From Hanstruepera ponticola (lineage in GTDB: Bacteria; Bacteroidota; Bacteroidia; Flavobacteriales; Flavobacteriaceae): a stretch of DNA of 59,373 nucleotides. A program made the translations under genes and the position numbers. Positions 35,815 to 44,726 of the stretch are shown here, piece by piece. The stretch's first letter is position 1. Every line of letters starts with the position of its first letter. The DNA is taken from contig NZ_JABANC010000009.1 in assembly GCF_012931685.1 (NCBI RefSeq), positions 1 through 59,373 of the forward strand. Reading direction: 5' to 3'. A model generated the notes under the pieces. That model did not search any database and was not told where the DNA came from. It saw only the letters and a program-made list of their open reading frames with translations.

Positions 35815-36930
35815 ATGAAGCAATTAGTATATGTTTTCGTTCTTCTTTTAAGTTTAGAACTTTCTGCTCAAGATATTATAGGTGAATGGTTTTTATACTC
35901 TATTACTATTGATGGTGATACCCAATCGAATACTTTTTCAAATGATTTTACAATTAATTTCATTGAAGATACTAACAATAATGAAATAAGCTTTGTAGGT
36001 CATGCTATCTGCAATGATTATGGTGGCACATTACCCAATGTAGATACGAGCATAACCATCGAGCTTAACTATTTTGACACCAATAATTGTGCTTATGAAG
36101 CTGAAAATCAATTTGAAGAAGATTATTTCTCGGTACTTCAATATAATAATCCAGCAATTTTCAACTATCATTTAGTAAGTGATAATCCGGGTTACAATAA
36201 TAGAACGCTTACTATTACCAACGAAGATGGTGACATATTAACATTCGGTAAAGAACTGATAATCGAAGACAATCCTCTTGCTGGTGAATGGTTTTTGTAT
36301 GAAATCTTAAATCCATCATCGTTTATTGATGAAATTCCCCAAATTGTAAGTATTGAGTTCATAAATAATACTGGTGTGACAGAAAACCCACTAATCATTA
36401 ATGGAGTTTGTAATAGCTATACTAGTAATTATTTAACTCCTATTTACGAGAGTTCCTTCGCTCCTTTTGAACTTGATTGGACTCCTTCAGATTGCAGTTC
36501 TGATACTTTTAATATTGATATGCTATTACATGATCTCTTTAATCTGCAGTTTGAAGGAACATCAACTATAAATTATCAAATTACTGGTACAGGTAATGAA
36601 GCTCTTCTCGAAATTTCTCAAGTTCATTTCGGCCCTGGACATGCTGGCATTTTGTCTTATATTGGACGCTTTAGCAGACAGTTATTAAGTGTAGGCGATG
36701 TGAGTTCTAAAATGAACATAAGCATATTTCCAAATCCGACTGATGATTTCCTGCATGTTTCAAATTTAAAAGCATCACATTTAAACTATTCTATTTTCAG
36801 TACTGATTCAAAAAAAATCATTGATAATAAACCCGTAAATGGATCAAAAATTGGTGTGTCTTTTTTGGAAAAAGGAATATACATACTTCAAATAGGCAAT
36901 CATTATTTTAAGTTTATAAAATTATTTTAA
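35815..36930 (+). CDS. T9SS type A secreted protein with two related N-terminal domains
   Basis: A 371-residue exported protein. The signal peptide ends LSAQ (about residue 18). Two similar domains follow, each opening with GEWFLY (residues ~22-155 and ~161-290), with paired Cys and aromatic strands. They resemble lipocalin-like or META-like folds but are not assigned. The C-terminal ~70 residues are a T9SS type A sorting domain (ISIFPNPTDDFLHVSN, IYILQIGNHYFKFIK). The protein is expected to be exported through the T9SS and anchored or released at the cell surface. Its last residues, FIKLF, are the result of a 19-bp tandem duplication; without it the ending would be FIKK. Confidence 0.88.
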   Translation: MKQLVYVFVLLLSLELSAQDIIGEWFLYSITIDGDTQSNTFSNDFTINFIEDTNNNEISFVGHAICNDYGGTLPNVDTSITIELNYFDTNNCAYEAENQFEEDYFSVLQYNNPAIFNYHLVSDNPGYNNRTLTITNEDGDILTFGKELIIEDNPLAGEWFLYEILNPSSFIDEIPQIVSIEFINNTGVTENPLIINGVCNSYTSNYLTPIYESSFAPFELDWTPSDCSSDTFNIDMLLHDLFNLQFEGTSTINYQITGTGNEALLEISQVHFGPGHAGILSYIGRFSRQLLSVGDVSSKMNISIFPNPTDDFLHVSNLKASHLNYSIFSTDSKKIIDNKPVNGSKIGVSFLEKGIYILQIGNHYFKFIKLF

Positions 36931-36939
36931 GTTTATAAA
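36902..36939. repeat. Perfect 19-bp tandem duplication at the 3' end of the T9SS gene
   Basis: Two identical 19-bp copies, 36902-36920 and 36921-36939, span the last codons and the stop of the T9SS type A gene. Because 19 is not a multiple of 3, the second copy shifts the frame and supplies a new stop at 36928-36930. Deleting one copy restores the reading ATA AAA AAG TAA. Confidence 0.97.
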
Positions 36940-37265
36940 AAAGTAAAGCACAACTATTTAAAAAGCCTATGCTAGTTTAAATGAGATGTTTTTATTGGAT
37001 TATTAGAAATACGTAGTAATTTTAAATGTTTGATTGGCTATGTGGTAATTTAAATTCAAGCTTACTACATAAAATTATTTACATTCTTTCCGATTTTACT
37101 AACTTGATGTAATGTTAAAATTTAAAATGGTTCACGACAGACTATTTTGCGTTGTTTTTGTTAGAGCGAAGTATCATGAAAATATTAGTTAGAAAAAACA
37201 TTTATAAATAAAAAAACTCCAACACATTATCATGTATTGGAGTTAATTATAAAGTTGGTATTTAG
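36940..37265. other. Intergenic region without a gene; terminator at its right end
   Basis: AT-rich, no credible ORF on either strand and no RNA fold recognised. At 37215-37244 there is a hairpin (AACTCCAA-C-ACA / TGT-A-TTGGAGTT, one mismatch) followed on the minus strand by seven T, which terminates the outer-membrane barrel gene. Confidence 0.7.
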
Positions 37266-37796
37266 TTAGATTTTTATACCTATACCAATTTGGATATTCG
37301 TGTTTTTTGCTTCTAATCCAGCTGGGTTATCGTCTAAAATATTTGTAATACCATAATGGTATCTAGCATCAATAAAGATCTCATCAGTCACCATATATTC
37401 AAAAGCGCCAACACCGGAAAAACCAAAGTTTCTATAACCATCTTCAAACTCATGCACCTTAACACCTACTAGAGGTCCTGCACCTAATGCTATTTTGCTA
37501 CCAATTCTAAATTTAACTAAAATCGGAGCTTGAATATAATCTACTCGTAAAGATCTGTCTTTCGCACCTTCAGCAGAAAACTGTAATTCAGGAGCCAAAG
37601 CTATGGCTGCTGATAAATCGTATTCTCCAAAAACACCAATAGCAAAACCATTCCTATGCTGATTATCAAAGGTAGGGTATGGCTCGAAGTCTAAATTTGA
37701 AATATTATAGCCAACACGTAAACCATATTTAGCGTTTTGGGCATAAGACATTGAAGCTACAATTATAAAGGTCAATAATAGTATTGTTTTTTTCAT
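37266..37796 (-). CDS. Outer-membrane beta-barrel protein (porin family)
   Basis: A 176-residue small barrel. The signal peptide at 1-19 ends MSYAQ. Alternating strands typical of the OMP_b-brl family follow (KYGLRVGYNIS, IGVFGEYDLS, APELQFSAEG, DYIQAPILVKFRI, ALGAGPLVGVKV, FIDARYHYGIT). It ends with the aromatic-poor strand NIQIGIGIKI. Size suggests an 8-stranded barrel similar to PorT-like proteins. No specific ligand or partner can be read. It is a single gene with its own terminator. Confidence 0.85.
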   Translation of the reverse strand: MKKTILLLTFIIVASMSYAQNAKYGLRVGYNISNLDFEPYPTFDNQHRNGFAIGVFGEYDLSAAIALAPELQFSAEGAKDRSLRVDYIQAPILVKFRIGSKIALGAGPLVGVKVHEFEDGYRNFGFSGVGAFEYMVTDEIFIDARYHYGITNILDDNPAGLEAKNTNIQIGIGIKI

Positions 37797-37896
37797 AATT
37801 ACATATTTTAATAGGTTCGTTTATACTGATTTAGATGTGGCTAATATAATTTAATTTGTGAAATATCATATATTAAAAAGACAAACTGCCTGATTT

Positions 37897-38802
37897 TTAC
37901 TGTGTATTACTTGAAACCGTATCATAGTAAATGCTTTTAATAATTCCATCGGCTAGACCAATTTTAGGTACATAAATGTCTTTTGCTCCACTCCATTTCA
38001 TTGCAGATAAATAAATTCTAGTCGCTGGTATGATAACATCTGCCCTATCCTGATTTAGATCTAATTCTGTGATACGTTCTTCATATGAATAGGATTGAAG
38101 CATGTTATAATAAGAGGTTAGATAAAAATAAGTCAATGGTTTCCCTAATGCTTTCCCTGAAATTTTAAATATTTTATTAATATTCCCACCAGATCCTATC
38201 ACATCTATCTTTTCATAAATAGCCGTATGTTCTTTTATCCAAACCTCTAGCTCATTCCAAGTTTCTTTTTTAACGATATCATTTAGAAGTCTAACAGTTC
38301 CTATCTTAAACGAGCGTGATGTTATGGTTTTACCTAGATGAATCACGGTAAACTCGGTACTTCCTCCACCTACATCCACATATAGATAGGTTTTGTTGTC
38401 GTCTATAAAGGAATGTAAATCTGTAGCTGCTATAATAGCTGCCTCTTCTTCACCTCCAATAATATCAATTTTTATATCAGTAGCAGCTAAAATGGCATTT
38501 GCAAGCTTTTCACCATTAGAAGCTTCGCGCATAGCTGATGTGGCACAAGCCTTATACTTCTCAACCTTATGAGATTTCATGAGTAACTTAAAAGCTTCCA
38601 TGGTATCCAGCATACGTTCCTTATTGACTTTAGATATTTTTCCTTTTAAAAATACATCAGCTCCTAAACGGATTGGAACTCGAACCAATGAGCTTTTTTT
38701 AAATCTTGGCGTCTTACCTTTTTCTTCTATAATATTAGCTATCAACAATCTAATGGCATTTGAACCAATATCAATAGCTGCATACTTTTTTATTGAAAGC
38801 AT
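37897..38802 (-). CDS. ppx: Ppx/GppA family phosphatase (exopolyphosphatase)
   Basis: A 301-residue ASKHA-fold phosphatase. The phosphate-1 motif is AAIDIGSNAIRLLIANI (8-15 core), with the acidic/glycine DVGGGSTEFTVIH phosphate-2 motif. It contains only the catalytic N-terminal part, lacking the HD-like C-terminal region of long E. coli Ppx, which is common in this phylum. It starts directly after the stop of ppk1 with no spacer, so synthesis and degradation of polyphosphate are coupled in one operon. GppA-type pppGpp hydrolysis is an alternative, less likely given ppk1. Confidence 0.9.
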   Translation of the reverse strand: MLSIKKYAAIDIGSNAIRLLIANIIEEKGKTPRFKKSSLVRVPIRLGADVFLKGKISKVNKERMLDTMEAFKLLMKSHKVEKYKACATSAMREASNGEKLANAILAATDIKIDIIGGEEEAAIIAATDLHSFIDDNKTYLYVDVGGGSTEFTVIHLGKTITSRSFKIGTVRLLNDIVKKETWNELEVWIKEHTAIYEKIDVIGSGGNINKIFKISGKALGKPLTYFYLTSYYNMLQSYSYEERITELDLNQDRADVIIPATRIYLSAMKWSGAKDIYVPKIGLADGIIKSIYYDTVSSNTQ

Positions 38803-40863
38803 TTACTCTCTTAATTTATTTAAATAATATTCGTAGGTAGCAAATTGCGCACGAACTATAGGTTTTTTTCGCTTTTTATATTCATTGTTTTGCGTATCAT
38901 TCAAAATACGTGCTTTTACGTTGGCACTCCAACAAATATTAAAATTATCAATTAATTCCTGTTTGATATCTTCATTATAAATAGGACAACTTACTTCTAC
39001 CCTATTTTCAATATTACGTGTCATCCAATCAGCTGAAGATATATAAATCTTAGCATCGCTATCATCTCCAAAGATATAAAGACGCGAATGTTCTAGAAAT
39101 TTATCAACAATACTTATAACTTCAATATTCTCACTCATCCCTTTAATCCCAGGAATTAAGCAGCAAATACCGCGAACTACCATTTTTATCTTTACGCCTG
39201 CTCGACTCGCTTCATAAAGTTTGTCAACCATTTTATAACTGGACAAACTGTTCATTTTTAAACGAATACCAGCTGGCTTGCCTAATTTTACTTTAATAAT
39301 TTCTGTATCAATAAGCTTATAAAATGCTTTTTCAGAGTAATGAGGTGATGTAATAATATGCTTATACCTAAAAATCCTATAATTGGTTTCAAAAAAGTTG
39401 AATACTTTATTTATGTCTTTTAGTATTTTTTGATCTGCCGTAAAAAGGGTGTAATCCGTATATATTTTAGCAGTAGATTCATTAAAATTACCTGTACTTA
39501 TAAATCCATATCTTCTACTTTTACCATCTTCTTCACGCTCAATTACACACATCTTACTGTGAACTTTTAATCCTTGAACTCCAAAGAAAAGGTTAACACC
39601 TTCCTGCTGCATTTGTTCAGCATAGTCTATGTTTGCTTGTTCGTCAAATCTCGCTTGAATTTCTATAGAAACCGTAACTCTTTTACCATTTTTGGCAGCA
39701 TTTATCAGAGAACTTGCTACATGTGAAATTTGAGCCAATCTGTAAATTGTTATTTTTATTGTTGTGACTTTAGGGTCCAGGGCAGCTTCCCTTAAAAACT
39801 TAACCACATAAGAAAAGGTGTGGTAAGGTGTATGTATTAAATAATCTTTCTTTTTAATGGTTTGAAAAATACTCGTTTCAAGGCTTAAATCTTTTACTGG
39901 TAAAGGTTCTATTTTATCGTATAACAAATCATTTCTGCCCAAACTTGGAAAATCCATATAATCTCTACGATTATGGTAGCGACCACCTGGTATAATACTG
40001 TCTGTTGACTCAATTCCCATTTTATCCATTAAAAAAGACAGTGTTTTTTTGTCAATGGTTTTATCATAAACAAACCTGACTGGCTCTCCTATTTGTCTGT
40101 GTTTTACACTATCAGAAATTTTTTCAATAAAACTTTTACTTAAATCACTCTCTAAATCCAACTCACCGTCACGTGTTATTTTGATCATATGCGCACTAAT
40201 ACTTTCATAATTGAAAATATTAAAAATATCATGTAAACAATAGCGTAATAAATCATCAAGCATCATGATGTAGCTATTACCTTCAGATTCCGGTAGCACC
40301 ACAAAACGGTTCATACTTTTTGAAATTTCAATTAGAGCATATTGATTGCTATCATCCTTCAAATCTAGTTTTACAGCCAAATAAGCAGCACTATCCTTAA
40401 GATTGGGTAATTCAACTGTATCACTTAATATTATGGTAACTAAAGCAGGACTAACTTTTTGAATAAAATAATTTTTAATAAAATTATGTTGGTCAGGTTT
40501 AACTTGGGTTTCATTAATCATAAAGATATTTTCGGCCTCCAATTTTTTATGAATCTTACTCAATATCTCTAAACTATCACTCTGCTGCTTGATTACTATT
40601 TGAGTGATAATATCTAACAATTCATTAGATTTTATACCTCCTAACTCGCTTTTCCCTCCCTTACCAGCTTCAACAATGCGCTTTACAGTTGCGTAGCGGA
40701 CTTTAAAGAATTCGTCTAAATTATTTGAAAAAATACCCAGAAACCTCAACCTTTCAATTAATGGAACGGTCTCATCATCTGCCTCTTGCAAAACTCTGGC
40801 ATTAAATTGTAGCCAACTTACTTCACGATTAATGTATCTATTTTGCGGTTCTTCTTTTGTCAT
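38803..40863 (-). CDS. ppk1: Polyphosphate kinase 1
   Basis: A 686-residue PPK1, which reversibly polymerises the ATP gamma-phosphate into polyphosphate. It opens with YINREVSWLQFNARVLQEA. The two phospholipase-D-like catalytic histidines align in number with E. coli PPK1: His435 in GLKVHSKMCVIERE and His592 in FLEHSRLYIFG. Further motifs are YGFISTGNFNESTAKIYTDY and SADWMTRNIENRVEVSCPI. A TATATTTG promoter box lies just upstream. Followed without spacing by ppx. Confidence 0.97.
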   Translation of the reverse strand: MTKEEPQNRYINREVSWLQFNARVLQEADDETVPLIERLRFLGIFSNNLDEFFKVRYATVKRIVEAGKGGKSELGGIKSNELLDIITQIVIKQQSDSLEILSKIHKKLEAENIFMINETQVKPDQHNFIKNYFIQKVSPALVTIILSDTVELPNLKDSAAYLAVKLDLKDDSNQYALIEISKSMNRFVVLPESEGNSYIMMLDDLLRYCLHDIFNIFNYESISAHMIKITRDGELDLESDLSKSFIEKISDSVKHRQIGEPVRFVYDKTIDKKTLSFLMDKMGIESTDSIIPGGRYHNRRDYMDFPSLGRNDLLYDKIEPLPVKDLSLETSIFQTIKKKDYLIHTPYHTFSYVVKFLREAALDPKVTTIKITIYRLAQISHVASSLINAAKNGKRVTVSIEIQARFDEQANIDYAEQMQQEGVNLFFGVQGLKVHSKMCVIEREEDGKSRRYGFISTGNFNESTAKIYTDYTLFTADQKILKDINKVFNFFETNYRIFRYKHIITSPHYSEKAFYKLIDTEIIKVKLGKPAGIRLKMNSLSSYKMVDKLYEASRAGVKIKMVVRGICCLIPGIKGMSENIEVISIVDKFLEHSRLYIFGDDSDAKIYISSADWMTRNIENRVEVSCPIYNEDIKQELIDNFNICWSANVKARILNDTQNNEYKKRKKPIVRAQFATYEYYLNKLRE

Positions 40864-40883
40864 TAAGCTTTCAGTTTATATTA

Positions 40884-40891
40884 CAAATATA
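40884..40891 (-). promoter_or_regulatory. Candidate -7 promoter element (TATATTTG, minus strand) for ppk1-ppx
   Basis: TAnnTTTG on the minus strand 21 bp before the ppk1 ATG. No -33 box. Confidence 0.45.
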
Positions 40892-41024
40892 TTTCATTTT
40901 TAATAGCTTAAAGGATAAGTATTGATAATTTGAAAAAAAAGCATTTTTGTAGTATTTTTAATACAAATAGTGTTGTTTGTCGTAAAAATTATACACTTTA
41001 TTGTGTAAAAAACTAAAAAATCAG

Positions 41025-41054
41025 TTGTATATTTTAATAAATTGTATAGATTTG
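41025..41054 (+). promoter_or_regulatory. Full promoter, TTG-N19-TAGATTTG
   Basis: TTG at 41025-41027, 19-bp spacer, TAGATTTG at 41047-41054. This fits the Bacteroidota TTTG-N19/20-TAnnTTTG consensus closely, 32 bp before the ATG of the small secreted protein. Confidence 0.75.
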
Positions 41055-41085
41055 CCTCAAAGGAATAATTTAAATAATATTAATT

Positions 41086-41535
41086 ATGAAAACTAAACTA
41101 CTTGTTTTTTGTGCTATTTTTTTTCTAACGTTAAGCACCAATATCTTTTCCCAAGATAAACCTCAAGGTATTATCAGTCAAAAAGTGGCTATAAAAAAAT
41201 ACCATGATAGAGACGAATTGAACCAAATGAATAAAGGTGAACTTTTAGATTTATATACGGAGCGTATAGAAGTAATTGTAAAAATTCTTCCAAATATTGC
41301 TTTTACAAATAAACCTGGTGTAACCATAAAAGATTTAGGAATTCCAGACACAAAAGAACACAGAAAAGCACTTGAAGAAAATAAAGAAGCTGCAAGTGAC
41401 TATTTTGACAATACCATTGAGTTCCAGACAAAAATTCTTCCTTATTCTGATAAAACCAACTTAATAGCTGCTATTTTGTTTTATGAACAAACTTTAAAAT
41501 CATTACATACTTATAATGAGTTTAACGAATATTAA
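41086..41535 (+). CDS. Small secreted protein of unknown function
   Basis: A 149-residue protein with a signal peptide at 1-22 (ending NIFSQ). The mature 127 residues are helical, basic near the N-terminus (KVAIKKYHDRDELNQMNKGEL) and without Cys. A short motif FTNKPGVTIKDLGIPDT sits between two helices. No known domain is recognised. It is monocistronic between a near-consensus promoter and an 18-bp-stem terminator, which suggests strong, independent expression. Confidence 0.78.
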   Translation: MKTKLLVFCAIFFLTLSTNIFSQDKPQGIISQKVAIKKYHDRDELNQMNKGELLDLYTERIEVIVKILPNIAFTNKPGVTIKDLGIPDTKEHRKALEENKEAASDYFDNTIEFQTKILPYSDKTNLIAAILFYEQTLKSLHTYNEFNEY

Positions 41536-41552
41536 TAAGTAACTGAATTTTA

Positions 41553-41593
41553 AAATAAAAAATCCTCTGAATGAATCAGAGGATTTTTTATTT
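41553..41593. terminator. Rho-independent terminator, 18-bp perfect stem
   Basis: Left arm 41553-41570 and right arm 41576-41593 are perfect complements with a 5-nt loop (core ATCCTCTGA / TCAGAGGAT) and T-rich 3' side. Confidence 0.93.
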
Positions 41594-41871
41594 TATGGAC
41601 GAAGATATATCCCATAAAGAATGACCAAATAGTAAAGGTTTTTATCAATCATTCTTACTGGTTATATACCTTGTTTCACTAAAGAATTTTCAACCATCGG
41701 ATTGAAACACATCGCAAAGTCTTCAATAAAGTGTTTATTCTGTAAGTTTTTACTTTCAAATAATATTAAAAAGTGTATTTCATCGATATTTTTTGTCTTT
41801 AAAAGAGTTTTTCCATATGTTTGACACTAAAGAAACCCAAAAATAAATATTGATAAAAAATCTACTTTACT
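41594..41871. other. Intergenic region with a full promoter at 41792-41823
   Basis: TTTG at 41792-41795, 20-bp spacer, TATGTTTG at 41816-41823: a good consensus promoter for the gene at 41872. The minus strand holds an open 54-codon stretch (41662-41826) with protein-like composition but no plausible start, possibly a gene remnant. Nothing else recognised. Confidence 0.65.
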
Positions 41872-43167
41872 ATGAAAAATTTTACTCAAATTTTATGCTT
41901 ATTCCTTTTAGCTTTTGGAAGCATAAACGCCCAACAAGAGAAAGGCATAGTTGGTTATAATAATTGGATGTCATCATGGACAGAGTTTCAGCCGAATAAA
42001 GTTGATTATGGTGAGCCTACCCAAATTCTTAGTGGTGATATAACCGAAGACACCAAACTTTTAAAGAAAAACACTTATTTATTATTAGGTAGTGTGTTTG
42101 TTACAGACAGCACAACCCTTACTATAGAACCAGGTACAGTAATCATTGGAGATTTTAAAACCAATGGATCTTTAACAATAAGTAATGGTTCAAAAATAAT
42201 TGCCGAAGGTCTAGAAACTGATCCTATTATTTTCACGTCTAATAGAGGTGTAAAAAAGCAAGGAGATTGGGGTGGTATTTTTATTCTAGGAGATGCACCT
42301 ACTAATAAGTTTGGAAACGAGTCAGCCATCGATTTTGGTCTAAAACCATCATCTTACAAAAACGTTAGCTATGGTGGCGATTGCCCAGACAGTAATTCGG
42401 GTATCTTAAAATATGTTCGCATAGAATATGCAGGAAAAAGGACTAAAGAATATGGCTATTTTAGTGGTTTAACACTAGCTGGTGTAGGTCACCAAACAGT
42501 TATTGAAAATGTAATGGTTAGTTATTCTTATGGAAATTCTTTCAGTGTAATTGGTGGTGAAGTAAAATTAGATAAAACAATCTCTAATAGATGTAGCCGT
42601 AATGATTATGAATTTAATTTTGGTACACAATGTAAAATAACCAATTCTATTGCTATAAGAACACCTTATATTTCAGGTTCTGAAGGTTCAAAATGTATGT
42701 ATGTTGCTTCATATGATAACCTTGATAAGGTTGATTTAACTAAAAAGAGAACCGATGTTCAAGCTGAAAACATGACTTTAGTAAATGTTAGTAATAATTT
42801 AACTAATGATATAGAAATTGGTCTAGTAAAAGAAGCGCTATACATTGCACCCGAAACTTATGTTTCTTTGAATAAAACTGTTATTTCAGGGTTTAATCCA
42901 GCTGTGATATTGGACGAAGAAATTAAAATCAATAATAAAAGTTTAGATCGCATAAAATTTAGAGAAATGTATTTCAATAATTGTAATGGAAACATTTTTA
43001 CAAAAGGTCATTCTAATAATGATGATTTGGAAAATTGGTATGGTAACAGCATATTCCAGAATGTCTATTCTAAAGGTGATGACAAAGAAACCTTTATTGA
43101 TTTAAAAAACCCCAAACGCCCAGATTTTAGATTAAGAATCAATAAAATTATTGCTTCTAATGATTAA
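41872..43167 (+). CDS. Secreted beta-helix-like protein
   Basis: A 431-residue exported protein with a signal peptide at 1-20 (ending SINAQ). From ~60 the sequence has the ladder pattern of a right-handed beta-helix: TTLTIEPGTVIIGD, GSLTISNGSKIIAEG, DPIIFTSNRG, QGDWGGIFILGDAPTN, GILKYVRIEYAG, GLTLAGVGHQTVIENVMVSYSYGN. This layout is shared by Bacteroidota surface proteins related to polymorphic-toxin-free parallel beta-helices and by lipoproteins of unknown role. There is no lipobox and no T9SS tail, so it is probably periplasmic or outer-membrane associated. Function unknown. It is bounded by a consensus promoter and a terminator. Confidence 0.82.
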   Translation: MKNFTQILCLFLLAFGSINAQQEKGIVGYNNWMSSWTEFQPNKVDYGEPTQILSGDITEDTKLLKKNTYLLLGSVFVTDSTTLTIEPGTVIIGDFKTNGSLTISNGSKIIAEGLETDPIIFTSNRGVKKQGDWGGIFILGDAPTNKFGNESAIDFGLKPSSYKNVSYGGDCPDSNSGILKYVRIEYAGKRTKEYGYFSGLTLAGVGHQTVIENVMVSYSYGNSFSVIGGEVKLDKTISNRCSRNDYEFNFGTQCKITNSIAIRTPYISGSEGSKCMYVASYDNLDKVDLTKKRTDVQAENMTLVNVSNNLTNDIEIGLVKEALYIAPETYVSLNKTVISGFNPAVILDEEIKINNKSLDRIKFREMYFNNCNGNIFTKGHSNNDDLENWYGNSIFQNVYSKGDDKETFIDLKNPKRPDFRLRINKIIASND

Positions 43168-43179
43168 AACAAATCTATT

Positions 43180-43210
43180 AGAGGAGTAACAATTACAATT
43201 GTGCTCCTCT
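43180..43210 (+). terminator. Terminator after the beta-helix gene
   Basis: AGAGGAG (43180-43186) / CTCCTCT (43204-43210) with an inner ACAATT/AATTGT pairing, followed by TTATAAT. Separates the beta-helix gene from the adhesin operon. Confidence 0.8.
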
Positions 43211-43267
43211 TTATAATATTAATTGGCTTACCCAAATCCACCTAATTAAACCTTAAACTACTATTGA

Positions 43268-44725
43268 ATGCACAACTTTACTATCTCAAGAAAATTGTAT
43301 GTTATTATTTGCTTGTTTGCTCTAATTAATAGTGCGAATGGGCAAATAGTTATTGGTACACCTAACTTGGGGTTTAGTCAGGCATGTGCTAGTGAGTCCT
43401 TCAATTCTTATAATACAACCTTTGTATTTTCCCCAGAATCAAACTTAGAAGCCTCAAACCAATTTATAATAGAAATGTCTGATGCCAATGGTGATTTCAC
43501 TGACCCAACAGTCTTATTTACATCTGCTGCTGGTTCGGTTACAACTTCGCCTGCTACTTTAAGTTTCTCAATACCAAATACAACAGCTGGTGAAGGATAT
43601 AAAATAAGAATAAAAAGTACTGCACCTGCTGCAACAAGTGCGAGATCAGCAGCTTTTGCTGCTTATTACAAAATCCAAGATAGTCCTTTTACAATAAACA
43701 ATTTAGTGTCAACTGGAGCTTTTTGTTCAGGTGGCAGTTACTTGCTAACCATTGATAATCCAGGTACAGGTGATAATGATTCTCCTTTGAATTACCCGTC
43801 ACTTACTTTTAACTGGTTTAAAGAAACTAGTCAAACTACTTCAGTTTTTGTATCGCAAGGAGAAACATTAGATGTTACTGAAGAAGGCACTTATTTTGCT
43901 GAAACTAATTATGGTACTTGTACTTCTGATTCTTTCTCAAACCGAGTAACCATTACTGAAGTGAATTCAGGTCAAGCTGATGTTACAATTAGTTCAAGCT
44001 TGGGAAATCCATTTTGTCCAGACCAAGGTTTAACAACATTAAGTACTATAAGTGGTAATAGTTACCAATGGTTTAAGGATGGTAATGCCATATCCAATGC
44101 AACAGGACAAATGTATCAAACTGATGAATCTGGAGTGTACTCAGTACAAGTCGATTTAGGCAGTTGCTCCGCTTCTGGATCCATTGATTTAGTAAGTGAA
44201 TTATTTGAAGCAACAATTAATGTTGATGAAGAAAACACTATTGAAATTGGTGAAACATTAACTGTTATTATTTCATCAACTGCCATAAACCCACAATATC
44301 AATGGTACTTAAATAGTAATTTGATTTCTGATGCTACAAGTGACATGTATGATGCCACTGAATATGGTGATTATACGGTAGTTGTTTCAGAAAGTACTGG
44401 TTGTGAAGGTTCAAGAGAATTTATGTTTACAATTAATGAGCCAATTGACCCATTTCCAGATGTTGAAAAAATTCCAAATGTTATCAGTCCGAATGGTGAC
44501 AGCGTCAATGATACATGGGTAATTCCAAATATATATGTCAATGGAACCAATACTGAAGTTTTGATAATGACCAATCAAGGAAAGGTTGTTTTAAAAACCA
44601 ACAATTACCAAAACAATTGGCCAGAAAACCAATTAAACCAAACTAGTATAAACCAAGTTTATTATTACATCATAACAACACAAGACAACGAAACAAAAAA
44701 AGGTTCTATAACCATTATAAAGTAA
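43268..44725 (+). CDS. T9SS type B surface protein (CHU_C C-terminal domain)
   Basis: A 485-residue exported protein. The signal peptide ends NSANGQ (~26). A first beta-sandwich spans ~27-150. Ig-like modules follow, with repeated SYQWFKDGNAISNATGQMYQ and PQYQWYLNSNLISDATSDMY motifs (the Cys-Tyr-Gln-Trp pattern of bacterial Ig/PKD-like domains). The last ~85 residues are a gliding-motility-associated CHU_C domain (PNVISPNGDSVNDTWVIPN to KKGSITIIK), the T9SS type B signal. Such proteins need a PorP/SprF partner, and one is encoded 1 bp downstream. The likely role is adhesion or surface display; the ligand is unknown. Confidence 0.9.
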   Translation: MHNFTISRKLYVIICLFALINSANGQIVIGTPNLGFSQACASESFNSYNTTFVFSPESNLEASNQFIIEMSDANGDFTDPTVLFTSAAGSVTTSPATLSFSIPNTTAGEGYKIRIKSTAPAATSARSAAFAAYYKIQDSPFTINNLVSTGAFCSGGSYLLTIDNPGTGDNDSPLNYPSLTFNWFKETSQTTSVFVSQGETLDVTEEGTYFAETNYGTCTSDSFSNRVTITEVNSGQADVTISSSLGNPFCPDQGLTTLSTISGNSYQWFKDGNAISNATGQMYQTDESGVYSVQVDLGSCSASGSIDLVSELFEATINVDEENTIEIGETLTVIISSTAINPQYQWYLNSNLISDATSDMYDATEYGDYTVVVSESTGCEGSREFMFTINEPIDPFPDVEKIPNVISPNGDSVNDTWVIPNIYVNGTNTEVLIMTNQGKVVLKTNNYQNNWPENQLNQTSINQVYYYIITTQDNETKKGSITIIK

Positions 44726-44726
44726 C

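Noticed and set aside
41662-41826. Minus-strand open stretch of 54 codons with protein-like composition
   Set aside because: No plausible start codon for the full length, it overlaps the promoter of the gene at 41872, and this length can occur by chance. Mentioned in the intergenic entry only.
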